Notes under the pieces: model-generated
Told to the model about the DNA's origin: nothing
Seen by the model: only the letters and a program-made list of their open reading frames with translations
The model's database searches: none
Shown: piece by piece, positions 9,801-22,188 of the stretch
Layout of the letters: each line of letters opens with the position of its first letter
Position numbering within the stretch: position 1 is the first letter of the stretch
Position numbers and translations under genes: made by a program
Origin: Dysidea avara
Taxonomy: Eukaryota > Porifera > Demospongiae > Dictyoceratida > Dysideidae
Direction: 5' to 3'
NCBI RefSeq assembly: GCF_963678975.1
Contig: NC_089276.1
Location: forward strand, 7,403,098-7,467,097
DNA: 64,000 nt

Positions 9801-12220
9801 TCAACTTTCCAATGTTCCACGAAATGTATAATGCTGTCTACCAGGGATGTAGTGGAATACTTTTGACCTTATTAGCTCGTCAATGATTAGCTGTTCATCT
9901 TTCTGTGAAGAAGACCATCTATGTATTGATAATTCCACATACAGGTTATTCTGTTGATCAAACCTGCTACAAACATTCATTATCCCATTCAAATGCTGTC
10001 CACATTGTAAGACAGTTTGTTCCATAATGTTCTCACCAAGACCAGAAACAGCTTCCTTAAGTGACCTGTTAAGATATTCATTTTGCAAGTCTGCAGGTAT
10101 GTTGTGACCTGCTTGCCCTCTAGTGTTTACTATGTCATCTGTGCTGCAATCCTTGGAGTTGCTAGAGCATTGACAGTAGCAAGTGTTTGAAATGTTTGTG
10201 CAGCATAGTTGTGATGGTTAGCAAATTTAGAGTATAGTAGCGAAACTTTCCAGCAATGCAAGATCCCCTTCTCTTATTGCATATTTGAATTCCAGTAAAG
10301 AAAGACCATCATGAAAATCCAAGACTCCATCACTCTGAATTGAATGTGATGCTTCATGGCGGTCTAGTTTTTGTGTTATTGAAGGTGGCAAATTACGGAA
10401 GCTGACTGGTGGAGATGTGGTATAGTCATGCTCTTGCAAACCATGTGGATTCCTATGAGCGTCCTTTAAAAGTATATCAGCTAGTTTAATAGGTTGTGCA
10501 TGACTGCAGAATTGTTTGGGAATAACATACTTATCAACTACACACAATATCTTCTCTAAAAACATTGCTTTCCGCTTCTTTAATGGAAGTGACTTGAGGA
10601 ATATCATTCATATGTGGACTGTTGCCTATATGGGACATTGAAGTGCTGCAGATACAAAATAGCATCTGATAACAGTCTCAAGAAAATCTTCGATATCATT
10701 CACATGTCCTGTGACACTTGTAGACAGTCCTATATTTTGACGTGAAATCAGATTCCTTAGCTGCTGCAGTGTATCACCTTCTAAACTTGAACCTTCCTTG
10801 TACAGGCATGACCACATAATCTATACAGTATACATGCACAAAATCATTACTAAAGTTATGATTAATTATAAGATTACTAACCTCAATAAAATTCACTTTT
10901 GCATGCCAGTCCACACAAAATGGGACAAGCCCACTTAAAGCAGTATTTCCTTGGCTTGTAACTCTTGTTGTCTTAGATCACCAAAGAAAGGAATATGTTT
11001 CTTCTCCATTATTAACTACTGGTACATACTGATGACAGTGCTCTAGTACTCATTTCATCAATATACTGCTCGCAACACTCCTAACAGAACTTGTGTTACC
11101 ATTGATACACATTGTTAATTACAAAAAAACAAAAACAAAAAAAACTTACCAATATAGATTTCTGACTCTTTTCTCGGCTCAATGTGACTGGGAACACAGT
11201 CAGCAAAATCCTTAAAGTATGGTACTGAATTGACCAACTCATGACCTAGCCTAACTGCATAATTGGACTGACAATGGCAATGCGGCCACTTCTCCAATTG
11301 GCTTGTCATTAGAGAAGTGATGAAAATCAGCACGGTCTAGCACAACGAAAGTAATGCAGACTTTGGCGCTGTTTATCTACATTTATATATCGTGGTGAAA
11401 CTGTTGTATCGGCATTATCTCCACCAAGAATATACAGGGTAAGTTAAAGATTGCCTTTTAGAAACAGATACACGTTCCTGTGGAACAGAATCAACTAAAG
11501 AACTTGTTGATTGTGACATGGAATCAAGGTCTCCTTCTACAAGTAACAAATTTAAAATGTGATACGTATGTTCAGATCACATGCAACTAACCTGTAGATG
11601 AGAATACTTCATCTTCCAAATCATCTGAAACACTGCTTTCTATTATCCAGTTATCATCACTCTCCTCATCCTGGTCTACACTTGCTGATTCCATGGCTTT
11701 CTTCCACTCTTTAACCACATTATTGTACCCTTCGCCTAGCGTTCTGATAATCCTTAGGGTCTGCTTATGGCTCACACATATGTCTATTACTGTTCAACCT
11801 TCTAAAGACCTAATTGTGCATCTTACTAAACGTAACAACAAATTATAGTATTTACCTGCTCAGAACAATGTCCTGCATATAAAAAATTGATATCACACTT
11901 TGGGTCTGTGTCATGAATTCGTTTCTGCATTTCAGCAACACTGAAGCAGCTATTCCAACAGAACTTTTGGTTTGGTCTTTATTCTGGACAGTGTAACATT
12001 CTTCCCTTTTCTAACAACCACTGCCTTAAGGAATTTATACAATACTGGAGCACTAAGCTTTAGTTCATGAACGATTTGTTTCCAAGAAAATGAAGCTAGA
12101 TCTGTAGGTGATGTTTTCGGAGTATCGATGCTCCATGTTTGGTAGTGCAAAGTTGATGTGCTTCTTTCTTCAAGATACCAGATACATTGTTTAAGGTATT
12201 TCTTCGCAAGGGAGTACTAC
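9801..12220 (-). pseudogene. Decayed DUF6589-type gene
   Basis: Minus-strand blocks appear in the order expected for DUF6589 proteins: TWSIDTPKTSPTDLASFSWK (about 12100), YAGHCSEQ (about 11880), LSHK-like HKQTLRIIRTLGEG (about 11750), GGDNADTTVSPRYINVDKQ with QSLHYF (about 11400), SNDKPIGEV (about 11300), LVPFCVDWHAKVNFIE (about 10900), TLQQLRNLISRQN with DIEDFLETVI (about 10700), and NIPADLQNEYLNRSLKEAVS with GLGENIMEQ (about 10080). The function of the family is unknown. Introns and exons can still be traced, but the frame jumps near 11330, 11270, 10225 and 10135 and inside the 11880 block, so it is probably dead. Possible upstream exons in the duplicated DNA at 12292-12620 (ending at a GTAAGG donor) may belong to it. 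Confidence 0.7.
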
Positions 12221-12699
12221 AAATGATGACTTGATTTGTGTAAGGTGATTTGTTGTATCGAGTAGACGGCTTTTTTAATACAATTTAGCCCTACCTTACA
12301 ACAGGACTAGGAGTTGAATCACTGACTTTCAGCCTTTTCCTTTGTGAAGTCTTTCTAGCACTGCCTCGCGATTTTCTTTTCCTGCAAGGAGTCCTCGATG
12401 ATGTAGTATGCCCTAGTATGATCGAAGAGTTAACAGGTGACAATTGATGACATGCCCAGATAACTAATGAAAATAAAATACCTTCCGTTATCAGCAAGAA
12501 ACCAGTAACAATTATCGCCTATGATATCTCTTTTGATTGTAGTTTTGTGGTTGTACTTTATTAGTGTGCACTTCCTGGGCCAATAAGTTGGACTAATGTC
12601 ACCAGACGACCTTCGTGTGATCAAGCGCGTGGGTGGCTGGGCACGAGACTATGCAAGGCATGTGTACCAGATGCAGCACTACTGTGATTGTGGGATGAA

Positions 12700-15330
12700 A
12701 ATTCTAGCCTCACATTAGTAAACCTTAGTAAATTATCTGCTAGCTATATATACATACATAGGAACTATACCTCCTTCAAAATTTATGAGCACTCCATGGC
12801 ATATCTATAAGTTAGGCTGGTTTTTCCAAACTTCTTGCAGTTGTGGTACACAAAGTTCACTCATGCAAATATAATGTGCAAAACGTTTTGAGTGTACTTG
12901 CTATAGTTCATTTCAATACCATGATATTTGTAATAATTGTGATAATAAGCTCCACAATAACCATGGGAGGAAATTTTCAATATCACTCAACCCTACTGGG
13001 CTAACAAACCATCGATACTGTGTGGACCATCTCATCTAGTCAGGCAAACATGTAATCATCATGGTCTAATGTAATCATCATGGTCTAATGTAATCATCAT
13101 GGTCTACAATACAGCTGGAGTAATCAGCCAATTCATTCTGCTCTCTGGGAAGTCATTCAGGTTCTAGTCTGATTTTATTATATAATATGTTTAAAGCTTC
13201 ATTCAGCTTGCAAAGCATGTTTGGGACTGCCATATTGAACAATTCGAAGTACATTCTGGTTGTCTGTGAACCAGTGGACTCTAAGCTTTTTTGGAATGAC
13301 TTTAAAACCAGACTTACTGCTTGCAGCTCTCGCCATGTGGAACTCTGGGCTGCGACCACTTCCCATTGGCAACTAGACTACCATGTTCCATTGTATACCC
13401 TCCAAAGCCTATAGAACTGGCATCTGAATATACCCAACTGAGTGCTGATGGTTTGTTCAACCCAAAAATCTATCTCTTCAAGGGCCTCCTTAGTCAGGCT
13501 AAGCATTTGATACCATGAGGTTCTACTATTGAGTATAGCATATAAGCTGCAGGTCGTACGTCTGGAAACTGAGTCCAGGGCTAATGACATAGAAATTATT
13601 GTGCCTGCAACATTGGCTATTTGCTTTGCACCAACCAATTACGGGGGGTGTAGGTGTTTTTTAGTTCTTGTAGTTTGCACTTTAGCTCACTAATTTTGCT
13701 ATCTGGAACTGAGAACTCACCCTTAGACAGGTCGATAACAAATCCAAGCCATTCAGTACTGTGGGATGGGTCCCATTGGCTTTTTTCTACATTGATGACA
13801 AAGCCAGCATTCTCCAAATCACTTTTAACTAAACACTTTCACTTATAGCTCTATCTTTACCACATACAGCCACAATACCATCATCAAGATCAAAAGGCAG
13901 TACTGTAAACATGTAGAAGCCACCCCTCCACTGAAAGCCTAGGATTTGTAACACTCAGGGTGGATTGGTAACCAGATTTGAGGTCAGATTTAAACAAATA
14001 TTCATTCTTGTCAAACCTAAGGGCAGTTACACGTAAATCTTCATACAGGGTGTATTTAAAGGAAAGATACCTCAAGTACAATACCAGGTGCAGCTTTCCT
14101 GCAGCATTAGATACAACAGAGAGACATGTAGCTGCTCATCCACCCTGATTACACAATGGTTCTTTTTTGAATTGCCTATTGCTTCATCCACAGAGCTCTG
14201 GTAGGACTCCACTGAGTGATGATTATGTTGGGTGTGAGGAAGGGGAATAAGTTTCAGTTTTAAACTATACATTCAAGTATATGGTATGGCGCATGTACAT
14301 CTTTCCACAAAGGTAAACTTTCTTTAAGGTGGCCCTGCACATCTGTTATTTGCATTGGCCCTTGGCTCTCTAATTCCCAAAATTGTGCTGTCTCTACATT
14401 GTCAGGCATGCTATTACCAGCCTTTGCATGCTCATGAGGTTGACCATTAACATGTTCCTATGGCACAGTCTGTCTGTTCAGTTGCTTCTACCTCATTAAC
14501 ACATGCACTAAATGGAATTACCTTATTAGGCACTTTCACAACATAATGGCACAGCTGACCATTGGTCTACTGCCTTCCCTCTAGATTAGTTTCCACACTG
14601 TTGATACTTCACTTTAGATTAGTTTCCATGTTGTCGATACTTTCCTTTAGATTAGTTTCCATGTTTTCTATCGTTTCCTTGATATTCTCCTTGGACTGGT
14701 CGATTTTTTTTGTTGACCAACTCAAATTTTCTTTTATTATCTTTTTCCTGGACTCCGAATAGTCGTGCTCCTAGGCCTTGCACCTATAAAACAAAAGTAC
14801 ACAACTGCGAGGGTACTGATGCAGCTTACCCAAGGAGACAGACGTACGCGTAAACGACGAAACATGATGCTTGACATGATCCTTGACATGATGCATCTGC
14901 CAGTAGGAAATGGATACAGTTTTCTTGGTACAGAGCAAAACTTTGCTATTTGGCCGAATCCACCACACTGGAAACACAGCCCAACACCTTTCGGCTTGTA
15001 TGGCCATCACAGCTAGCTGGTGGGGGAGGCCCCCATTGGTCCTGTCACCACAGTAGCCACCACTTGGCCCTAGGAAATTGTACCAGGAAGGATCCCAGTA
15101 CTGGAGGCATCTTCTCTTATTGTTATTCCCACCTCCACCTCTGGATTGCTTTTGGCCCCTTTCTCTGCATCTTTCTTTGCATCTTTTCAGCATGGGATTC
15201 GGCCCAATCCTTCTACTTTTTGTCTTCAGGGCCGGACGCTAATGGACTCTCCTGATAATGGACAACAGTGCCCCAGCCAAAATCAGATTGATCAGTGATT
15301 TTTGATGCTTCTGCCTAATAGCCAATTGCT
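12700..15330 (-). mobile_element. DIRS-like retrotransposon fossil, copy 1 (broken)
   Basis: The minus strand carries, in order, a gag-like part with a zinc-knuckle-like CFQCGGFGQIAKFC (about 14950), a reverse transcriptase core (RFDKNEYLFKSDLKSGYQ near 14000), the KSQWDPSHSTEWLGFVID segment typical of DIRS-type elements (about 13760), and RNase H (SSTWRELQAVSLVLKSFQ near 13300). It is broken in many places, well over ten by eye, and its 5' part is cut off by the duplication border. No recombinase gene or terminal repeats were recognised. It is old. Confidence 0.65.
13051..13107. repeat. Three 19-bp tandem units
   Basis: Unit TGTAATCATCATGGTCTAA occurs three times here but only once at the equivalent place in copy 2 (about 16113), so it expanded or shrank after the duplication. 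Confidence 0.85.
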
Positions 15331-15372
15331 TGATACCTTCTTCTAGGCCTGACTCCACCTTCTTCAGATTTT

Positions 15373-18300
15373 AAATACAATTTAGCCCTACCTTTACAAC
15401 AGGACTAGGAGTTGAATCAACCGACTTTCAGCCTTTTCCTTTGTGGAATCTTTTCTTTTCCTGCAAGGAGTCCTCGATGGTGTAGTATGCCCTACTATGA
15501 TCGAAGAGTTAACAGGTGATGATTGATGACATGCCCAGATAACTAATGAAAACAAATTAACAGCAAGAAACCAGTAACAATTATTGCCTATGATATCTCT
15601 TTCGATCGTCATTTTTGTGGTTGTACCTTTAGTGTGTACTTCCTGGGCCAAGAAGTTGGACTTATGTCACCAGACGATCTTCGTGTGATCAAGCGCGTGG
15701 GTGGCTGGGGACGAGACTACACAAGGCATGTGTACTAGATGCAGCACTACTGTGATTGTGGGATGAAAATTCTAGCCTCACATTAGTAAACTTTAGTAAA
15801 TTATCTGCTAGCTATATACATACATAGGAACTACACCTCCTTCAAAATTTATGAGCACTCCATGGTATATCTATAAGTTAGGCTGGTTTTTCCAAACTTC
15901 TTGCAGTTGTGGTACACAAAGTTCACTCATGCAAATATAATGTGCAAAACGTTTTGAGTGTACTTGCTATAGTTCATTTCAATACCATGATATTTGCAAT
16001 AATTGTGATAATAAGCTCCACAATAACCATGGGAGGAAATTTTCAATATCGCTCAACCCTACTGGGCTAACAAACCATCGATACTGTGTGGACCATCTCA
16101 TCTAGTCAGGCAAACATGTAATCATCATGGTCTACAATACAGCTGGAGTAATCAGCCAATTCATTCTGCTCTCTGGGAAGTCATTCAGGTTCTAGTCTGA
16201 TTTTATTATAAATTATGTTTAAAGCTCCATTCAGCTTGCAAAGCATGTTTGGGACTGCCATATTGAACAATTCGAACTACATTCTGGTTGTCTGTGAACC
16301 AGTGGACTCTAAGCTTTTTTGGAATGACTTTAAAACCAGACTTACTGCTTGCAGCTCTCGCCATGTGGAACTCTGGGCTGCGACCACTGCCCATTGGCAA
16401 CTAGACTACCATGTTCCATTGTATACCCTCCAAAGCCTATAGAACTGGCATCTGAATATACCCAACTGAGTGCTGATGGTTTGTTCAACCCAAAAATCTA
16501 TCTCTTCAATGGCCTCCTTAGTCAGGCTAAGCATTTGATACCATGAGGTTCTACTATTGAGTATAGCATATAAGCTGCAGGTCGTACGTCTGGAAACTGA
16601 GTCCAGGGCTAGTGACATAGAAATTATTGTGCCTGCAACATTGGCTATTTGCTTTGCACCAACCAATTACGGGGGGTGTAGGTGTTTTTTAGCTCTTGTA
16701 GTTTGCACTTTAGCTTACTAATTTTGCTATCTGGAACTGAGAACTCACCCTTAGACAGGTCGATAACAAATCGAAGCCATTCAATACTGTGGGATGGGTC
16801 CCATTGGCTTTTTTCTACATTGATGACAAAGCCAGCATTCTCCAAATCACTTTTGTACTAAACACTTTCACTTATAACTCTATCTTTACCACACATACAG
16901 CCACAATACCATCATCAAGATCAAAAGGCAGTACTGTAAACATGTAGAAGCCACCCCTCCACTGAAAGCCTAGGATTTGTAACACTCAGGGTGGATTGGT
17001 AACCAGATTTGAGGTCAGATTTAAACAAATATTTATTCTTGTCAAACCTAAGGGCAGTTACACGCAAATCTTCATACAGGCTGTATTTAAAGACGAAATT
17101 GGTTAAGATACCTCAAGTACAATACCAGGTGCAGCTTTCCTACAGCATTAGATACAACAGAAAGACATGTAGCTGCTCATCCACCCTGATTACACAATGG
17201 TTCTTTTTTGAATTGCCTATTGCTTCATCCACAAAGCTCTGGTGGGACTCCACTGAGTGATGATTATGTTGGGTGTGAGGAAGGGGAATAAACTTTAAGG
17301 ACAAGCGATAGCCACTTTCAATACATTCAAGTATATGGTATGGTGCATGTACATCTTTCCAAAAAGGTAAACTTTCTTTAAGGTGGCCCTGCACACCTGT
17401 TATTTGCATTGGCCCTTGGCTTTCTAGTTCCCAAAATTGTGCTGTTTCTACATGCTCTTACCAGCCTTTGCATGCTCATGAGGTTGACCATTAACACATT
17501 CCTATGGCACAGTTCCTTTAGATTAGTTTCCATGCTTTCTATCGTTAGATATTCTCCTTGGACTGATTGATTTTTTTGCTGACCAACTCATTATTTTCTC
17601 TTGCCTGGACTCCGAATAGTCGTGCTCCTAGGCCTTGCACCTATAAAACAAAAGTACACAACTGTGAGGGTATTGATGCAGCTTACCCAAGGAGACAGAC
17701 GTACGCGTAAACGACGAAACATGATGCTTAACATGATGCTTTGACATGATGCGTCTGCTAGTAGGAAATGGGTACAGTTTTCTTGGTACAGAGCAAAACT
17801 TTGCTATATGGCTGAATCCACCACACTAGAAACACAGCCCAACACCTTTCGGCTTGTATGGCCATCACAGCTAGCTGGTGGCCCCCATTGGTCCTGTCAC
17901 CACAGTAGCCACCACTTGGCCCTGGGAAATTGTACCAGGAAGGATCCCAGTACTGGAGGCATCTTCTCTTGTTGTATTCCCACCTCCACCTCTGGATTGC
18001 TTTTGGCCCCTTTCTCTGCATCTTTTCAGCACAGGATTCAGCCCAATCCTTCTCCTTTTTGTCTTCAGGACCGAACACTAACGGATCCTCCTGATAATGG
18101 ACAACAGTGCCCCAGCCAAAATCAGATTGATCAACAATCTTTGATGCTTCTGCCTAGTAGCCAATTGCTTCATACCTTCTTCTAGGCCACCTTCTTCAGT
18201 GCTTCTCCTCTCCGGAGCTGACGACCTCACTTTTGCTAATTCTGTACAAGTGGGCTGATTACTTCTTCCACAATGCAGTTAAATTTGTACTGCTGTTCAT

Positions 18301-18530
18301 TTCCTTTTTTTGCAGAATTGGTAGCTGGTGTTCCCAATCTTTCTGGCTACATCTTGTGACATCTTCTCCTGGGCAGCGTTCACCTTGCGCTTCACTTCCG
18401 CTAATAAGGACTCAAACTTTTCCTCTACTTCCCGTCTGGACTGGCAGACTTTTTGCATAAGAAGCCTGAGTTTCTCTGCCACTGAGATTGTGTTGGAACA
18501 CACTCGACGTGAACTGTGAGCTAACCTGTA
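15373..18530 (-). mobile_element. DIRS-like retrotransposon fossil, copy 2 (broken)
   Basis: This is a second copy of the same element. It extends further at its 5' end than copy 1 and includes a coiled-coil-like gag segment (AEKLRLLMQKVCQSRREVEE near 18440). The parts are otherwise as in copy 1: zinc-knuckle region about 17830, reverse transcriptase 17050-16680, RNase H about 16330. It is broken in many places. Similarity to copy 1 implies that the duplication is younger than most of the decay. Confidence 0.65.
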
Positions 18531-19429
18531 TCATACATACACGTGGCATAGATTGCATTAAGCACACTATTACACCCTTATATACCCAGTGTCATGTGAG
18601 GACGTGATGTGAGGACGTGATGCAACCACATACTGTTTTCATGTGGGAACTTATTTTCTGTCTAATTCACTGTATTCAACTAGAGGTGTACTGATAAGGA
18701 TTTTTCAGTTGTACCGATATCCAATAATCTGTACTGCCAGAAAATACATTTGATTTTGTATTTCATCTTTGTAATGTTTGTTATCGACTTCTATGTTTGT
18801 ATATGTAGCCAATATTCATAATTAAGCACATTCTGAAAACCCTTGGACCATGACATTTCAGTAATGGGACTAAGGGATGAGTGTCTGGTTGTTAAGGTGC
18901 ACCATGGTTTATGATGTCTTGTTTTGATTGGTTCCACTATATTAACAACACTGCTTTTACACAGGTTATTGTTGTTGCTGGAACGGTTGCTAGGGGATCA
19001 CCTGAGCCAGCTGGGTCAGGCAATGATACAAGTACAACGCTGTATCACACTTTGTCAACAACATCATCACAGGAGGGTGTATATTGAGGCCATACTCTAC
19101 TGGGCTCTCTACAGGTAATGTATGTGATGACTGTGTTCATTCATTTGTAATGTGAGGTAGAGTGATGTAGAGTGATGTACTTATTTTCACTATACTTACT
19201 GTATGGGTAAATGAACTGATATGTTTGAGACTGAACTTTATGGGATGATGGAGTCACTACAACGAAGTGGTGTACCTTAGCTATGTTTGTTTAGTCTCAC
19301 AATACCTTCATGGCACCTTGGCAGTATGGTATAACCAGGCCTAAAAGTGCATTCACTATGATCTGAAATGAACCATAGGTTGCTATACAAAATTCAGTGG
19401 AATTTCTACTGACCAACTGACTGACTGAT
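18531..19429. other. No gene established; one exon-like stretch
   Basis: A stretch at about 18966-19118 lies between a TTTACACAG acceptor and an ACAG/GTAATG donor and is open in one frame. It could be an exon of an unknown gene, possibly with 20333-20534, but no family was recognised. Confidence 0.25.
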
Positions 19430-20150
19430 GCCTTCAAACAAGCATAACATGATAACGGTTAAGGCTATGGGCTAGTTTTTTTCACTGTTTGACATCGCTT
19501 CGGCCTGAGAGGTGCCTTTTGGCTTACTGCAGTTACAATACATTCTTCATGGACTTACCAGTGTCCTCCTTTTGTGTCCCATTCATCTTTGCTGACAGCG
19601 CAAGGTTTTGATTCACGGTAGTGCCGCATGATGGCTTCCCTATACATTTGTAGCATAAATCGTCCAAGTTTTCTATTGTGACTGGATTAATTTCAGAGGT
19701 CCTTCTCCAAGTGTCTTCTTTGTAATGCTGTGTAGCAATCTGAACATACAGACTGTAATTGAAAATGAAGTGTAATGGCCACTTCACTTAATTGATATTG
19801 GGGTGTGTGCTCTGATGTAAACAATAATCCTGGCACCATTCTGTCTTCTCATGTGATGTGTGTGTGGGTTCACCAGTCATAACAATGCTACAAAAAAGTA
19901 AACAAAACAAATACAAGTAAAATTAAGAATTTAAATTTTGATTAGGGATCGAAGAAACAAGACACAAGGGAGATAGATACCTGCATGTATACTACAGTCT
20001 ATACCCATAACTAAATTTTCCACTGATATATCTTCAGGAGTAGGCAATCCTTCCTTGTTTCACTACTTTGTATTTTTTTTTTTGATTCCTTAAATTTCCT
20101 AATACTTATGAACAGTATGCATGGCTCATTAATGAGACAGATACAGTAAA
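19430..20150. repeat. Dispersed repeat, also at 53280-53960
   Basis: A run of matching blocks (for example TTCATCTTTGCTGACAGCGC here and TTCTCTTCACTGACAATGC there, then a shared GTAACGCTGTGTAA-like block and a TAGGCAA..CTTCCTT block) lies in the same order and orientation in both places. The second copy sits inside the hAT-type element at 51693. No coding potential. Confidence 0.6.
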
Positions 20151-21969
20151 TTGCAAGATGGTGGTCTGTTACAATTTCTTTTGCTAGTGATATCACATGA
20201 AAAACAGCTAATCACATACTTTGTAAGAATTTGAAAAAGTCTGCACACTTATCATTGGTTGGTTTTCATGTGAGTCCCATTTTAAAGTTTGTATGATTGA
20301 CAAACATCAAACCCTGTACTTTTTATTATTCAGATACAGGCTGGCTCACACGAGCAGTGTATGAACATTGTGATAGATCACATGATCCAGATTAAAGCCA
20401 ATGGTATGCTTTAATTGGAGCAACCCACACATCACTATGGCAACTACCTGTAGGTTCACTACTAGACCAGAGCATGGCTAGTTTCCTGCCCATTACTTCA
20501 AGAACTGTACTAGTGAGTCAAGCAGCCGACAAGGTACGTGTTGTGTAGTGCTCATGATTATGCAAAGTGTTATCTGTAAGATGTTGTACATCTCTTCCGT
20601 TCAGTTGCAGTGGAGGTCCTACCACTGTTGGATCAGGCAGTGTCAGGGTTTCAACAATGTCAGACTATCTCAATACTCAAACAGTCACTGTTACTACAGG
20701 TGTGTGTGTGTGTTGTAGTACATATAAATGCCAGACTCATTTAGTTGTTCAAAAGCAATTCACTATTTTGGTGTAATGCATAATTACTTCACATTACTGG
20801 AGGTCATCCAGTTTCTATTTTCCTCAGAATACTTTAAAAGTAGAATACATCTTACTTCATGATTTATGTATGGTAGTACTACATGCACGAAACAGTTTGT
20901 TTATAGCTTTGATATGATATATATGTCATACCAACTGTGCTGACTGTCCAGTAATCATAAATATTTTAAATAAATAAGTACTTTTCTGATTACAGTATCA
21001 AAGTGTTGTAAATACCTGACTGCATTTCATCCTGACCAATAATATAAGTCTCTAATCACCAGAACCATTTTTTTCTTTTGGGTGTGGATAGTTTTAGAAA
21101 GGTGTTGGGCATTATATGGGATCAGCTGTAATACAAGCACTATGACTAGTATGATAAACTACCGGGATACATATGTTTGTGGTACTTATGTTTGTATGGA
21201 TAGCTACATACGTATGTTTAACACTGAAAAACACTGAAAATAATTATAGGATTAGTTATTTAAGACACTAAAATCATGAATTAAAAATGAAGCTCAGTAC
21301 CTACAGTATAATAAAACAAATGCTAAGAAAAATCATAGACATAACAATGTGTGGCATGCAAAACATAGAGTTATTATCTATACAAAAGGTAACTGATTAG
21401 CATGTGAACCAGTTGAAATTTTCAACTTTGTGGTCATGTTAGAGGAATATTTTACAAATGACTGTTGTTTTGTTGACTTCATACCATCATAATATTAGGG
21501 ACGTCCATGCCACAATATCTTGATAGAATAATGATGAGTAACAATGACAATTAAGTTATTGATTTCTTTGAGGCCGGTTGATTCTATGCTGATCAGAATT
21601 ACCCATGGACTTTTATTGGTAAACAGGCATGACAAAACTTTTGATTTACCATTGCATTCATAAAACTGATTTCTTATACTGTTTGCTGTACAGGCAGTAG
21701 CAGCAATTCAATCAGCAATGATATATTTTGCCTTTCAAGGTCTTTATTCTTTGATCAGACTCAGGTGTAACTTAACACAGTGTGTTCCATGAAAGTATTT
21801 CAGTTAGACACTCTCCCCCATACTATATTATGAACTCTTGCCTAGCATATGAGTAAACTAATTTTCAGCTTGCACGGCGGCTTGAGCTAAATAATTCCAC
21901 TTGCCTTAGCTTCTTTTTCTTGACTTCCCACTGTGCTTTATCTAAAGGCCTAGATCATAAAGGAACACT
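20151..21969. other. No gene established
   Basis: A splice-framed open stretch at 20333-20534 (acceptor TTATTCAG, donor AAG/GTACGT) was seen but not identified. A half copy of the CAAGAGTA foldback family lies near 21800-21842. The rest is unassigned AT-rich DNA. Confidence 0.3.
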
Positions 21970-21970
21970 A

Positions 21971-22000
21971 TGGTACAAAATACGCATATGGTATAGAACA
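21971..22000. repeat. Orphan end of the ACGCGT-palindrome element family
   Basis: TGGTACAAAATACGCATATG followed by GTATAGAAC is the right terminus of the family represented by copies A, B and C. It is cut off from its expected right neighbour (CCACACTACAG...) by the element at 22001-27071. Confidence 0.7.
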
Positions 22001-22188
22001 GGGACATTCGTAAAATTTGTATGGGCGACTATGGGAAGAAAATTTTTGAACAGAAATATCTCAGCCAAGAAGGAAAATATCGAACTCTAACTAGCAGGTA
22101 TGGCTATAAGACAGGGCCGGAGGAGGGAAAATTGGGTTGGTCAGGCCATTGTATATGTTGAAATTGCTACTATATACATGGTGTTGCT

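Larger units (their letters stand above)
12274..15372. repeat. 3.1 kb tandem duplication, copy 1
   Basis: The unit starts TTTAATACAATTTAGCCC and ends ACCTTCTTCAG. The same order of sequence restarts at 15372 with high similarity, including the broken DIRS-like element and the two possible exons at 12292-12620. The copies are head to tail. Confidence 0.85.

Noticed and set aside
14771-15193. 140-residue minus-strand frame rich in Gly, Trp and Cys
   Set aside because: The zinc-knuckle signal lies in another frame of the same DNA. This frame is a shadow of the DIRS-like fossil.
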